Origin: Cryptomeria japonica | Taxonomy: Eukaryota > Streptophyta > Pinopsida > Cupressales > Cupressaceae | DNA: 64,000 bases | Direction: 5' to 3' | NCBI RefSeq assembly: GCF_030272615.1 | Contig: NC_081415.1 | Location: 104,731,796 to 104,795,795 of the forward strand | Part shown: in pieces, positions 24,685 through 37,213 of the stretch | Position numbering within the stretch: the first letter of the stretch is position 1 | Layout of the letters: every line of letters begins with the position of its first letter | Notes under the pieces: generated by a model | Told to the model about the DNA's origin: nothing | The model's database searches: none | What the model saw: only the letters and a program-made list of their open reading frames with translations | Position numbers and translations under genes: made by a program

Positions 24685-24850
24685 AATGACCACGAATGCT
24701 GCTATATTGACCAGAAACGCTGCTATACTAACCAACAATGCTACTATACTAACCAAAATGCTATCAAACAAACCAGGAAATTTGAGACAGAGACCAAAAA
24801 TGCTATCAGACAGACCAGGAACTCTGAGACAAAGACCAAAAATGCTATAC
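24685..24850. repeat. 21-base minisatellite, array 1 of T1-b leader
   Basis: Imperfect units like TTGACCAGAAACGCTGCTATA, degrading to the right. Multiples of 21 keep several frames open, giving false hydrophobic ORFs on the minus strand. Confidence 0.75.
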
Positions 24851-25029
24851 TGCAATTCAGTGACTCAAAAGTTCAAATCAATGATGTTTGGACTTAGCAA
24901 ATGGTAGTTTGAACATAAAAGATTATTGTTTTGACCCAAAAATTTGATTTTCAGACTCAAACAACTGATGTTTAGACCTAACAAGTGTGAACTGGGAGAT
25001 CTAGTGTTGAAACACGAGCAAGTTGGCAT

Positions 25030-25535
25030 TCAAACCAAGAGAGATGTAGTTTAGACCAAGAGAGATTACATTTGGACCAAAAGAGATAAAGTTTGAACCA
25101 AGAGAGCCAACATTTGGACCAAAAGAGCTAAAGTTTGAACCAGGAACTCTGAATTTTAAAATATCGATGTTGGAACTCAGGCAATGGTTGTTTTAGCTCT
25201 AAGAGTTGATGTGTAGACCCAGATAACTAATGCTCAGACTTAGGAAGAACAAACTTGGAAATCTAATGTTAAAATATGAAAAAGATAACATTCATACCAA
25301 GAGAGCTATAGTTTAGACCAAAAGAGCTCACATTTGAACTAAAAGAGATGACGTTTGGACCGAGAGAGCTGCTATTTGGACTGAGAGAGCTATTGTTTGG
25401 ACCAAGAGAGCTACTGTTTGGACCGAAAGAGATACTATTTGGATCGAGAGGGCTATGTTTGGACCGAGAGAGATACTATTTGGACCAAGAGAGCTGCTAT
25501 TTAGACCAAGAGAGCTAATGTTTGGACTGAAAGAG
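25030..25535. repeat. 21-base minisatellite, array 2 of T1-b leader
   Basis: Units such as TTTGGACCAAGAGAGCTACT plus one base, about five at 25030-25145 and about eleven at 25297-25535, with a less regular gap between. The core GACCAAGAGAGCT is shared with the other two arrays in altered form. Confidence 0.85.
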
Positions 25536-26639
25536 CTAATCTGTTGTGAAACTTGCAAACTTGACAATTTGAAGTTTGAGTTTGCAATTTTTGTTGAATT
25601 TGAATGGATGATATATTGACGTGATTTACAAACACATAAGCCAAATTGTCTTTTGTCCCAGAGGACACATAAAGTGTATGTTCAAGAAGCTTTAAAGAAA
25701 GCCCAAGTTTTCACGGGTTTTGAAGAATTGAAAACACACCATTCAGTCTATCCTAAGGAGATTGACCTAATTATTAGTTCTCAGCCCACATCTTGGTACC
25801 ATGTCATCTCACACAACCTTATCATCCCATAAAGGGCGCTCATGTTTTTACCTTTGCGAGAGCTAGTGGAGTCTCGTTATGAGCCTAGCAATAAGGTCTC
25901 AAAAGGGAAGTTCACACATACGTTCAAGAGGGACATATGGTGAGTGTCTTCAGAAGAGATTCTTCCCCCTCCCTGCATTGAGAAGATAATAATGTTTGAA
26001 GGTAAGTCGAGTAGCTTCTAATTTTAATTGGAACTAGTAAGGGATTTGTTTGACGCGTCGAAGTATAAACTCAATTAAGAGATCTCCCAGCCTTGGAAAC
26101 CAAGGTTTAATATACCTGAAGGTACAAAGGAGAGATATTCCTGAGCACTATCGTTGACTTTATTTTCATAAAATCATATTTATTTTAAAGTGGGTTAGAG
26201 TGCTTGGCATTAGCCATTCCCACTTGGTCCATTCCCCTCACATCAGCCTTATGAGCTTCTCGGGAGGGCAGGCCCACTAAAGATATGCACCATGGAAAAT
26301 AAAAGATGAGTCTAGTTTTCTGATCACCTAAGAAAGGTGAGAGCATACTCACCTATCATCAAAACACATAAGACATATTTGTTCATTTCTATTGTAATTA
26401 GTCTATGTGCCTAGTTTATCAAAAATAAGTGCAAAATCCTGTGACTGCAAACAAAGTTAGTAGTTCATATTACATTCTTTGGTAGCAAAATGGTTTATAA
26501 CTGTGGTCTTTAACAACAAAATAGGTACTTGCAAAATCAACAAACTACAAATTAGGTTCGGGAAAATGACAGTCCAGATGCAGAAATGAGAAATGCAGAA
26601 TATGACATTAAAATTATTAATGAAAAACTGAGAACACTA

Positions 26640-26830
26640 CTAAATTAACCAAAAATGTTGCTATATTGACCAAGAACGCTACCAAACCGACCAAGAACAC
26701 TGCCAAAATGACTAGGAACGCTACCAAAATGACAAGGAGCGCTACCAAAATGACCAAGAACGCTGCCAAAATGACCAAGAACGCTACCAAAATGACCAAG
26801 AACATTGCAAAAACAGACCAAGAGTGCTAA
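26640..26830. repeat. 21-base minisatellite, array 3 of T1-b leader
   Basis: About nine units of AAAATGACCAAGAACGCTAC plus C. They have the same length as arrays 1 and 2 and a related core GACCAAGAACGCT. Confidence 0.85.
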
Positions 26831-27045
26831 GACAGAGACTAAAATATGCTAAAGTAGAGAAAAACACAAAATTAGAGCTGAAAAATCTCTCATAAACGCC
26901 CTTTAAGGTGACGAGACGCTAAAATGGAGACCAAAAACGCAAATCTGGAACTCGAAAGAGATAATTTGTGTGCCAAAAGAGCTAATCAACTTGTCAATAA
27001 AATTTCCTACAAGCAAACTTGTTAAAGATCAAAGGGGCTAGGCCC

Positions 27046-27063
27046 CACGGTGGGTGCTAATTA
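27046..27063 (-). other. Primer-binding site of T1-b
   Basis: The minus strand TAGCACCCACCGTGGGGC follows the LTR end TCACA and the spacer TTAAT. It matches the site of T1-c apart from two substitutions and is the best preserved of the three. Confidence 0.65.
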
Positions 27064-27064
27064 A

Positions 27065-27264
27065 TGTGATGCTAAAAATGTGTGTCAATGGAAACAAGCA
27101 TACACATAGATGAGACAATAAAACATAAGTAGGAAGCAAATACAAAAGCTAAATTAAAGATGCAAACCCATAGCCTCCTTTCAAATGTCTCGTCTTCCTC
27201 TATTCTTGAGGACCTTGAAGGTTGTGTAATTGTTGGCTCTTAGTGGAGCAATGAACTTCAATAA
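27065..27264 (-). repeat. LTR fragment of T1-b
   Basis: The U5 end of the LTR, ending ATCACA on the minus strand before the primer site. It is only weakly similar to the T1-a and T1-c LTRs (a GGAGGC.ATGGGT block aligns). It is interrupted at 27265. Confidence 0.5.
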
Positions 27265-29845
27265 TGTTGGACACAAGATGCCACTGAGAGGGGGGGTGAA
27301 TCGACAGTTTCCAAATTCTTAACCCTTATAGCCTTAAGAGTGATTACCAGTTAACAACATAAAGACCAAGTAATCCTATGGGTAAAATAAATCAAGGCAA
27401 CACAATGCAACCACACAAAGCCACATCACATAACACTGGTATATACGAGGAAAACCCAAGATGGGAAAAACCTCGGTGAGAAATGTTGTTGGAGTCTATT
27501 GCTCCAATCCAACCTCACAATAAAACTCTGATTACAACTTTTAGGGCACCAACCTAAGGAGCACCAACCCCTGTTGATTTAGGGCATCAACCCAAGGAGC
27601 ACCAACCCTTGTTATTTATGGGCAGCAACCCAAAGGAGCTACAACCCCTGCACCGAGCACCAACTCAGTGATCTACAATAAATATCATCAAATACAAAAG
27701 TAATAGCTGGTTACAAATGAGTTTTGTAACCATTTATGAATAATCTCTCTACCAGTTTCCCTTCTCCTTAGCTTTATCAGTAGTATCTTTTGTCTTCCAC
27801 TCAACCTCCTCTCTATCGGTTCACACTTTGTTTCATTCACTATTCACTCTTCTTGACCCTGCTACTCACTTTCTGACTCAAGCCCTACCGATTGTTCACC
27901 TGACAGACTCTACACTTGAATACCAGTTACTCTGCATATCGGTTCAACCTTGCCCTATTCTGTGCCTACCCGATCCTCTCTGCAACACACTCATAGCTAC
28001 CTCACTCTTTGTTTCCCTCTTGTTGGCTTGAACCCCTCTGGTTCACTTCTGCACTTATCCTCTTTTGCTTCTTATCGGTCACTTTGGACTTTACCGGTTT
28101 AACTCACAGTTAAACCCCCTTACCAGTTTTATCTCCCTTGCTGACTCTCTTATTCATATGCTAAGTTACTTGACTCTTCTCAGTCTTATCAACTCTCTAC
28201 TTTTCTTGGGATCACTCAACTCCTCCAACCAGCATCAATCATCTTCAACCTTCGGCCTACAAATTCATAGCCAAGCTTTCCCACCAAAAAATCAAATCAA
28301 ATCTTGGCGTGCTACGGTTTATCTCCATTAACTCAATCCGTATCAAATCTGATCAGATCTATGTTCCTCAAATGTTGATCTGTAGCACATCAATCAGCAC
28401 CGCCATCTCAGATGATTTTTGTGGACGCTTTCTATGTTTAGCCGTCTGTAGCATGATTTTTGGCTTTGTGTCTTTTCAATCACCGTGCATGTTGTGGTTT
28501 CCTTCACCCACTCATATTTGCAATCAAATACACTGTTGATATGTTCTTTTTTGATCCACATCAAGCCATGCACCACTGCTATTGTCCCTAGAACTTCACA
28601 GTCACCATTAAATGTTGGACCAACCGCCAACTACCTCACCGACACACATCACTAACCTATTCATGCTTTCCACTTCAAATCTACATGGCATCACTATCAA
28701 TATCCACCCCAACTTAGTCTACTATGTCGGTACGGATAGGATCACCGACCAAACACTCAATTGATACAACTCACCCTACTGACATGACCTAAACTTACTG
28801 GTACATCTTGCCTTAGCGGTTAAACCTAACCTGTTAACCTTCATTCCTTTGCCTTCTCAGTCTTGCCAGTGAATCACATTTGCCTGGTCATCAAGCATAT
28901 CAATCCTCAATAGTTATCTAGGGTGACTCACCATGTGATTCTTCATTTGATTGAGAGAACTTCACTTTTGTCTCTCAGTTCACTTAGCTGCATGTCGGTA
29001 TCCTTGTTTACTAGTTGGGACTCTTGATGACTTCATGCTATCAAACTCCAACTACTATGCATCTAAGGCAACACCTTTCTCCAACTGCATCCCAGTAACT
29101 CCATGTGTACATCTGCAGAGCCTCATCTTCATCTAACTGGTTCTCCTCTCAACTGGTTTGCCAAGATGGAAAACACGTCGTCTCAACTCTTCTTTCTCTG
29201 TCCCTGTAGCACATCATGCCATCTCTGCTGATTCACTGCTCATCTATGATCTCAAACTCTGTAGGCTTCCTCATCATCCACATTAGTCATCTGGTCTATG
29301 CATCTAATAACCTACCTTTGCTTACTCTAACTATCTTATCCCAAAGAGTCATGATGTATGCCATGTATGATGTGGGATAAGAAAGGTATTACCACTTACC
29401 GGTGGGAAGAATAGACAATTACACTTCAACTGCCAAACACTGGTGGATGAGGATCTATGTCACCTGTCGATAATAATGTGACTTCACTGAGGACTAGATA
29501 CATCTTCAACTTGACATGTGTCTAGGTAGCTTCCCCATATGTCATCCTTGCTCACTGAGACAACACACTTACTATTAATCCTTCACTTTCTACTAAGACA
29601 TCATCAGTAAACGGTGGGAGTCCTGCTAGATGACATCACACAAGTATACCAGAGACTTACTAACACTTCATTATTTCACACTAAAGCAACCTTTACTGGT
29701 CACAAGCATACCGGTTCACATCGACGTGGTGTTATTTCATGCTTTAACTATTAATTATCAAATTTCTTTTGTGGTTTAAGTTGCAGTAAGTTTTTGTGCA
29801 AACTGATTCATCCCCACCTCTCAGTTTGTTGCATTGTTTTCAACA
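27265..29845. mobile_element. Copia LTR-derived element with inverted ends
   Basis: Bounded by TGTTG and CAACA, with flanking AATAA and AACAA as a possible, imperfect target duplication. The left part has the features of C1 and C2 LTRs: a G-run hairpin (27285-27315), the box AAAACCCAAGATGGGAAAAA (27450), and GGAGCACCAACCC repeats (27560-27650). ACCGGTT motifs occur in the middle and at the right. The right end, read on the minus strand, again carries CTGAGAGGTGGGGATGAATC, so the ends are imperfect inverted repeats of about 50 bases. It could be a solo LTR, two LTRs fused head to head, or a fold-back element. No gene was seen. Confidence 0.5.
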
Positions 29846-29869
29846 AACAAATAATCCACGACTACCTAA

Positions 29870-30090
29870 ATTGAGGCCAAGAACCAACCCAATGATTCTC
29901 ACCTATATCCACAACTCTGAGCTTGTCATGTTGGGCCTCACCCAACTTAGCCAAGGTACTTTCAATTTTATCCCACATTCTCTTTGAGGCTTGCTCCTTC
30001 TCTTGAAACACTCGCTTATTACATGTGAGCCAAATATTTCAAAGAAGGATAGTCAGAGGAGCCCTTTAGACAAACTTCAAACCAAGACTC
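29870..30090 (-). pseudogene. LINE fragment, C-terminal RT-linked zinc domain
   Basis: The minus strand reads NIWLTCNKRVFQEKEQASK after a broken upstream segment (WWLNIKSLGLKF). That is the pattern of the zf-RVT tail that ends plant L1-type LINE ORF2 proteins. Short and interrupted by stops; family assignment only. Confidence 0.4.
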
Positions 30091-30998
30091 TTAATATTCA
30101 ACCACCAAAAATCTAAGAGAATAAGGAAAGAGATTCACTTACTTAGTTTCAACTTTCTTGCTTAGATTAAACCACTTTATTTTTATCTTGCATTTAAAAA
30201 TTATAAAATATCAAAAATATATTGAAAAGACAACAAACAATAATAGGCTTAAATTTAAATCATTAAACTAAGCAACACTCTAAACATAGTTAAATAATCA
30301 GTTCATTCAACATTCAATCTTTGAACATTTCAATTCATAGTTTGAGCACTTCACAAACATTCTAAAGAATTAAATTAGAACTCAAAAAAAAAAAAAGCAT
30401 TCAATGACCTAAATTTTCTTTGAGCCTTCCACTTTAACTTTGTAGATCATATTTGGCATTTCGTGCTTATGTGTCTTAGGTTAAGGCCAAATTTGGTAGA
30501 GATAAATTTGAAAGAAACAAGGCTTTACCTACTCTAAGAACTACAGTCGTTGAAGAATAAAGAATTATTCTAAAGGAGATTCAACAAAAGAGTGAATCTT
30601 ATTGATATTTTTGCATGTGCAACTTATCATATAAAATTTCTCTTTAATATAAACCAACCCAACATCAATGATATCCTCCACCTACTTCCAAATGATTAAG
30701 GTATTCTACCTCCCTTGTCCCAAGTAGACCAACTTTAGCCACTCAAACGACACTACTCTATCAATCAATACAATCAACGTGAATGAATCCAATGTGAATT
30801 TTTTTTAGATCATATAATTACCCAAGAAAAAAGAAACTCCCTCCACAAAGATTCCTAAATACCCCTTAGAACAATCTTAATTTTAAAAGCTTAAGATTGC
30901 TCGTAAAGCCCCAACAAAATTAAGCTTCCAAAATCTCTATGATAGCTTTAGCCATTGTCCTTTCTTTTGAACCAAGTGATTATTAATTACTCCTTTAA

Positions 30999-31115
30999 CA
31001 AAGGGTATATGCATAACTTTTACTAATTTGTATTTGAGACAAAATATTTCTATTCAACAAAGGATATATGCATAACTTTTACTAGTTTGTATTTGAGACA
31101 ATATTTCTCTTTAAC
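30999..31115. repeat. 59-base tandem duplication
   Basis: Two adjacent copies beginning CAAAGGGTATATGCATAAC and CAAAGGATATATGCATAAC, ending in GAGACAA..ATATTTCT. Confidence 0.85.
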
Positions 31116-31447
31116 TTGTACCCATGAAAAAGAATAAAGTTGTACAACCATTATTTCTCAAAAATCATGTCTTTTTAAACTTATTCTACATAAAAAAAAA
31201 AAAATATCAATTTTATAAGACATGTCATATAGACATATACTTTACAACTTTTAAATACTTATTATTAGATTTTAATAACATTATTTAATATATTTTAAAC
31301 ATAATATGAATAAAGTTTATTAAATAATTTTACTTTTTCTACGATAACATCTCCTAAAGATACTTTGTAATAACTTGTTCCAAACAAAAGTAGCATCTTA
31401 AGTGGAATATTTTTTTTCTTCCTAGGATGTATAATTTATTATTCCTT

Positions 31448-31525
31448 GTAAGAGGTGGTCACATGCAAGTTTTCTTTGATAAAGCAAGCTTAATAAAATA
31501 TGTAAGAGGTGGTCACATGCAAGTT
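31448..31525. repeat. Spaced direct repeat of 24 bases
   Basis: AAGAGGTGGTCACATGCAAG with the same flanking bases occurs at 31448 and again 54 bases later. The first copy is next to a run of T. Confidence 0.85.
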
Positions 31526-32421
31526 ATGCTAGTATTAATTTTTCTTTAGAATGGATAAGAAGTTATTATTAATATTTTTATTATTTTTAAAATGTAAAAT
31601 TTAATATAAAATGTCGATCTTATTAGTGCTTACTTTAGGAAATATTATTGTAACCATTGTTGTTTAATTAGTTATTAAGAAATTTTATGACAAATAAGAA
31701 ATCATTCTTATTTTATAAATTTAAAATTATTTTAAAAATTATTCATCTTTTAAGATATATTTTTTTGAGTTTTTTTAGATTTTTTTATATCAAAAAATAA
31801 ATATTTCGTTTAATTTTTAAATTTTTTTATTTTACAAAATAAAATTAACCAGTTATTTTATAAGGATTAAAATTCATAAAATACACTATTAAATTAGTGT
31901 AGAAAAGAAATCTTCTCTATTACAATTAAAATGGAAATCTAAATTAAATCGTAAATTATTATATTATATTTTTTTTTTCTCCAAAATTTATGTATTACCA
32001 TTATTTTGATTTTTTAAAACTTAGTAACTTCAAAATGTAAATAAATGAATACAAATAAAAATTAAATTAAATTAGCTAAAATTATTATAATCATTAATTA
32101 GATTATAGTTTAAAACATAATTATTTTTAATTATTATAATCCTAAAAACATTAAAAATGTGATTAGGATTAGAATTAGGAAAAAGGTAAAAATAATAGTT
32201 AGAACTATTAAAAAATTAAAATAAATTAAAAATTAAAATATTATTGATTAAAATAATTAAAATGTGATTAAAAAATCTAATGCTATCATGAGTTTCAAAA
32301 TTCTCATATTTTATTCATATAATTTTTTTAATTAATATTTTTTTGTTGCAATGTCATTCTATAATTCTTTACTACTAATAATTAGCTCATCAATATTTAA
32401 CAAATATTGATTGTAATAAAG

Positions 32422-32850
32422 AGATTTAGTTGCATTTGTGTCTTGTTACAAATCAAACTTGAAGCCAACATCAAAAAAAAATAAAAAATTTCAATAATCT
32501 ATTTGATTCAAAATATTGTCCAAACTATCTTTGAATTACTATCATAACTCATCCACTATCGAAAAAACATATACTATTATTATATTGCTACAAACACAAA
32601 GATTTAGTTGCACTTGTGTCTGCTACGAATCAAGACTTATCTGTTGTCGAACAAATGTATACTATTATTATACTTACAAATGCAAAGATTTAGTTGCACT
32701 TGTGTTTGCTATGAATCAAAACTTCAAGCGAACATCACTAAGAAAATGTATAATCTTTCTATTTGACTCAAACCATTATCTACTCTATCTTTGAATATTG
32801 TTTCATAACTCATCTATTGTTGAGCAAACAAATACAATTATTAAAATACT
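32422..32850. repeat. Imperfect tandem repeat, about 180-base unit
   Basis: AGATTTAGTTGCACTTGTGT recurs at 32422, 32600 and 32685. Units 1 and 3 continue through AACATC, TATTTGA and CATAACTCATC blocks; unit 2 is internally deleted. Confidence 0.7.
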
Positions 32851-32984
32851 ACAAAGGTAAGTAGCACTTAAGTATATCATTATAATAAGATTTGTTTAAG
32901 TGATTGTTATCAATTATTTAATAAAAAAGTTGTGAGAAAAGGACTTTAGATTAATCTGAGCAATTTTAAAAATCGCTATCAAAA

Positions 32985-33470
32985 TGATAGATGGTTGGTC
33001 ATGGGGGGTTTTAACACCCCTCTCAAAGATGAAGAGAAATAGGGTGGTTCCCAAATCCCTATAGATAGTAGATTTGATTTAATGGATTTTATTAATGAAC
33101 ATGCTCTACTAGACTTAGATCTTTGTGGTGCAGCTTTCACTTGGTCAAATAGGAACATGGGGTAAGCTCTTGTCTAGGTAAATATTGATCATGCTCTTTT
33201 ATCTTTGGATTTGGTTTTATCCTATTCATGCTCTCTCACAACTCTTACTAGATTGGGGTCTAATTATTTTCCTATTGTCCTCTTGGTAGATATGTTGAGG
33301 AGAAAAATAAAGTTTCCTTTTAGATTTGAAAAAATGTGGATTAAACATCTTGATCTTAGTTTTAAAGTCAAGGAGTGGTAGAATATAGAGATTGATGGTT
33401 TTGTTATGTTTGGAGTTGTCAAGAGACTTGCTTTTGTTATAATTAACATTCAAAAAATGGAACAAATCCT
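32985..33470 (+). pseudogene. LINE endonuclease domain, C-terminal part
   Basis: GGFNTPLKDEEK, where the family motif is GDFNTPL, so the catalytic Asp reads Gly. Then FDLMDFINEHALLDLDLCG, AFTWSNRN and NIDHALLS, the usual C-terminal blocks of the apurinic-type LINE endonuclease that nicks target DNA. Internal stops at 33040 and about 33163. Confidence 0.75.
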
Positions 33471-33959
33471 CTTGTGGTCAGATTTTCCAAGAAAAGGCTT
33501 TTGTTAAGGAAGAGTTGGATGGGGTCCAAATATTAATTCAATCTAATGGTTATGATCCCCTCCATCCTAGATCAATAGATCTCTCTCTCATCTCATCTTC
33601 GTAATATCATATCCAAAGAAGAAGAGTTTTAGAAACAAAGATCGAGGGCTATATGGTTGTATAGCAAAAAAGGGAATATGAATTATTTCCATATTTCTAC
33701 TTAAAAAAATAATGCTGCTAATTTTATTAAATCTATTCTTCATAATAGTGCTAATTTAGATAAGGAGAAAGATATTATGTTGGCTACCTTGAACTTTTTC
33801 TCTAACCTTCTTGTTGTTGTTCATGACCTAGATCCTGGTTTCCAAGAGAATTTTCTTAATATTATTCCCAATCTTATTTTAAAGGCGATGAATATGAATC
33901 TTTCTTGCATTCCTATAGAGGAATAAGTCACAAGAGATGTGTTTTCATTTGAAGGAAAT

Positions 33960-34900
33960 AAAGCTCTCGAGCTGGATGGTTTCCCTTTGTTTTTCTTTTA
34001 GACTTTTTGAGAAATTATGTCCAAGGATGTTTTTTATCTGTGGAAGAGTTTTTTGGAAGTAGAAATCTACTTAAGGAGATTAACTATACTTTTATTTTTC
34101 TCATTCCTAAGAAGTTTGGGGCTAGTTTCTTTGGAGATTTTTGTCCAATCGACCTTTGCAACTTGATTTACAAAAAGTTCTCTAAGATTTTGGCTCTAAA
34201 TTACAAGTTATTCTTCCAAAGATTATCTTTGTGCAATAGAATGGTTTTGTTCCTGAGAGACAAATCCTTGATTCTATTCTTACTATAAATGAAAATATCT
34301 ATTATTTGTTAGTTTATGAGAAAGGTAGTTTTTTGTTGAAGTTGGATCTCATGAAGGCTTATGACTAGGTTAATTGGCAATTCTTGATTAGAGTTTTGAA
34401 ATCTTGTGGTTTTGGCATTTAGTTGTTACACATCATTTGGCGACCGGTATCCTCCTCAAAAATCTCAGTGATTGTCAATGGTTCCCCCTCTAGATTTTTC
34501 ACAATTTGAGAGGAGTAAGACAACGAGATCCTATCTCTCCTTATCTCTTTGTCACCATGGTTAAAGTTTTGGGCAGATACATTCAAATTGCGGCCAATAA
34601 AGGCGATCTTAATGGGTTTTTCCCTTCTTCCAATGAGAAGGTTTGTTCTCACTAGCAATTCATTGATGACACTATTATTTTGGGGAAGCATATGTGTGGG
34701 AAGCTAAGCATTTAAAATATATCCTACTTAATTATGAAGCTGCCTTTGGTAAAAAAGTTAGTTTTCCTAAAAGATCTATTTTATTCTTGAATACTCTCGA
34801 ACCAATAAAAACAAAAATTGCTAGTATTCTTGAGTGTTTAGTGAGAAAAATTTTCTTCCTCTTACCTTGGGTTTCCTTTATGTTCTAACAATGTCCCTGA
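33960..34900 (+). pseudogene. LINE reverse transcriptase domain
   Basis: Recognisable blocks in shifting frames: FIFLIPKK, LCNLIYKKFSKILA, LKLDLMKAYD near 34345, LRGVRQRDPISPYLF near 34510, FIDDTIILG near 34660 (the F/Y-x-D-D active site) and SYLGFPL near 34862. Numerous stops; no function remains. Bases 33470-33960 between this and the endonuclease contain only degenerate linker. Confidence 0.8.
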
Positions 34901-35079
34901 CTCATTTTGGTTGGGGATTCTGGATATCTTCCAATCTAAGGCTTCTAGTTGGAAATTTGCTTTCCTTAGACAAACTGGTAAGCTCTAGTTAATTAAGGTC
35001 ACTCTTCAAATTTTACTTCTCTATGTTATGAGCCTCTTCAAGATTTCCAAAAAAATTTAGATAAGATTGAGTTTATCCA

Positions 35080-35740
35080 AAGGAATTTCTTGTGGGTTGG
35101 GATGGAAGAAATAAAACATTACACCCCATGGCCTGGGAACAAGTTTGTAGACGTAAGAAGATTGGAGGCATTTGTATAAAAAGAATAAAAGAATTTAATT
35201 ATTCCCTCATCGCTAAATAGTTGTGTAGACTTATTTTTTTTTAAAATGAATGGACACAAATTTTCACTAGAAAATATCTTAGAGGTTTTGATGGTTTTCG
35301 AGAGTTCACTAAAATTCAACAAGGTCTCCCTCTTGATTCGATCATTTGGATCTGTATGATGAAATCAAGATTTGTCATTTCCAAAGGTCTTAGATGGGTT
35401 TTAGGGAATGACCATAGTAATCTTTTCTGGAATGATTGGTGGATTAGTAACTTTTCTAATGGTAATTGGAAAAATATTTTGGTTGTCAACCATGTTCTTG
35501 TCAACCTTCAAAATTTGGTGTCTTTGGTGCATGTTCCTACTTTTATGTTGGATTGTGTGGTTTGCAATTTTTCCTCCAATGACAAGTTCTATATGACTTC
35601 TTCTTTTTATTAGCAGTTAGATCTTCACACTCCCCTCTTTTATGGGATTCTCTCTAGAATTCTAAGTTGGCTTGTAAAATCAATATTTTTTCTATCCATT
35701 GGTTTAAAATAAAGTGCTAACTTTTGCAATGGTGAAAATA
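35080..35740 (+). pseudogene. LINE zf-RVT tail
   Basis: C-terminal region with KTLHPMAWEQVCRRKKIGG-like sequence near 35120 (read across a frameshift), the open stretch FVISKGLRWVLGNDHSNLFW and NFSNGNWKNILV at 35370-35480, and NSKLACKINIFSIHWF near 35660-35710. This Trp-rich pattern closes plant LINE ORF2. Confidence 0.65.
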
Positions 35741-35749
35741 TATTAGGGT

Positions 35750-36739
35750 TTCACTTAATGATGTATTAAAGCCACTAATATTTTTCTTAGAGTCTACCAC
35801 ATTAAAGAGGTTTGAACGCACTAGATCTAGCCTCAATCAGCAAGGATAGGGCTAAGAATTTATAGTGGATTGAATGGATAAGGATTTGATGCCCTCTATA
35901 TCTAAGTAATATGTGAGAACTCAGATATGTTCCCAGAAGGTTGTCCTCATATTTTACCATCCAAAGGAGAACCTATTTGTCTCTATAAATAAAGCCAATC
36001 TTGAGAATTGCAGCTCTGTACTTGTTCACGTGAACAGTAGAGAAGGGAAAATGGTTGGGATTAGGGGTTTGCCTTAGGTCAAACCCCAGTTTTGGAATTA
36101 AGCATAAAATAGAAATGAAATGTAATTGAATTGTTGTAATGGAAATGATTTATGTTTGAGGGAAATACTGAATAATGTCTAAAACACTAATGAAATACCT
36201 TTTTATGGAGTTTTTTTTGGTCTACACAAGGAATTAGGATTTCATGAAGTCTTCATAAAAATAGAGGATGAATGTCAACTCCAATGCTTGAATCTTGACC
36301 TTACTTCTGCTCCAATGCTTGAAAGAAGACTGATTGTTTGCTCACCTAATTCTAGATCTCAATTTTGCTCTCTTGAGTGGATATGAATTTTAATTTATTC
36401 CAAAAATGAGAGGGGGTGACCTCCTTTTATACATTCTTGTCAAAAAACAAATTAATTTTCCAACATGAGCCAACGCAAGTTCTAGGTTCCTACAAAAATT
36501 GAATGATCGTTGTGAGGCCCCAAAATGGGTCTTGATTGGGAGGACCAAAGCATTGTGCTCTGGTCCTGACCAATCAAGGACATAGGAAGTTGGGGAGAAA
36601 GGTGTGCATGTTACAAAAAATGAGTTATTTGCATGGTGTGAGCAGAATCAAGGCTCTGATTAGGCCTTCAGACACGAACGCCAAGGTGAGGGCCCAAATG
36701 AGGACAAAATTGAAAGGGAGTACAATTTAGGATGCAACA
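35750..36739 (-). repeat. LTR of T2-a, relative of T2-b, left limit uncertain
   Basis: The right end GTACAATTTAGGATGCAACA, followed by a polypurine tract, parallels GTACAATTTACGATGCTAC and the tract at the 3' LTR of T2-b. Within it GGTTTGCCTTAGGTCAAACC at 36065 matches GTTTTGCCTTAGTCAAACCC of the T2-b LTR. The left boundary is approximate. Confidence 0.5.

Positions 36740-37213
<474 letters not shown>

Larger units (their letters stand above)
23280..27264 (-). mobile_element. Tat-type Gypsy element T1-b, 5' part only
   Basis: A more diverged, older copy of the T1 family: gag N-terminus and start of capsid (23280-23928), a leader full of 21-base tandem repeats, primer site (27046-27063) and the first 200 bases of LTR. 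T1-a interrupts it on the left and the LTR-like element at 27265 on the right. Confidence 0.75.
30091..32984. other. AT-rich noncoding DNA
   Basis: No reading frame or RNA gene is supported. It contains short A-runs (near 30388 and 31192), a very AT-rich core at 31540-32340, and three sets of local direct repeats listed separately. Confidence 0.6.
32985..35740 (+). mobile_element. 5'-truncated plant L1-type LINE
   Basis: The order endonuclease C-terminus, reverse transcriptase, zf-RVT tail on the plus strand is that of plant L1 ORF2. ORF1 and the endonuclease N-terminus are absent, and the 3' end meets LTR-like DNA near 35740 without a poly(A) tail. Many stops and frameshifts indicate great age. 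Confidence 0.8.

Noticed and set aside
24604-26805. Minus-strand ORFs with repeated LV..IAAFLVN or SSLGPNS patterns
   Set aside because: They are translations of the 21-base arrays; a unit length divisible by three keeps frames open without coding.
25297-26830. CRISPR-like arrays
   Set aside because: Repeats are contiguous and lack unique spacers; the context is a plant retrotransposon.
36536-36730. 64-codon ORF in the T2-a LTR
   Set aside because: No homology or codon signal, and it crosses the LTR end region.
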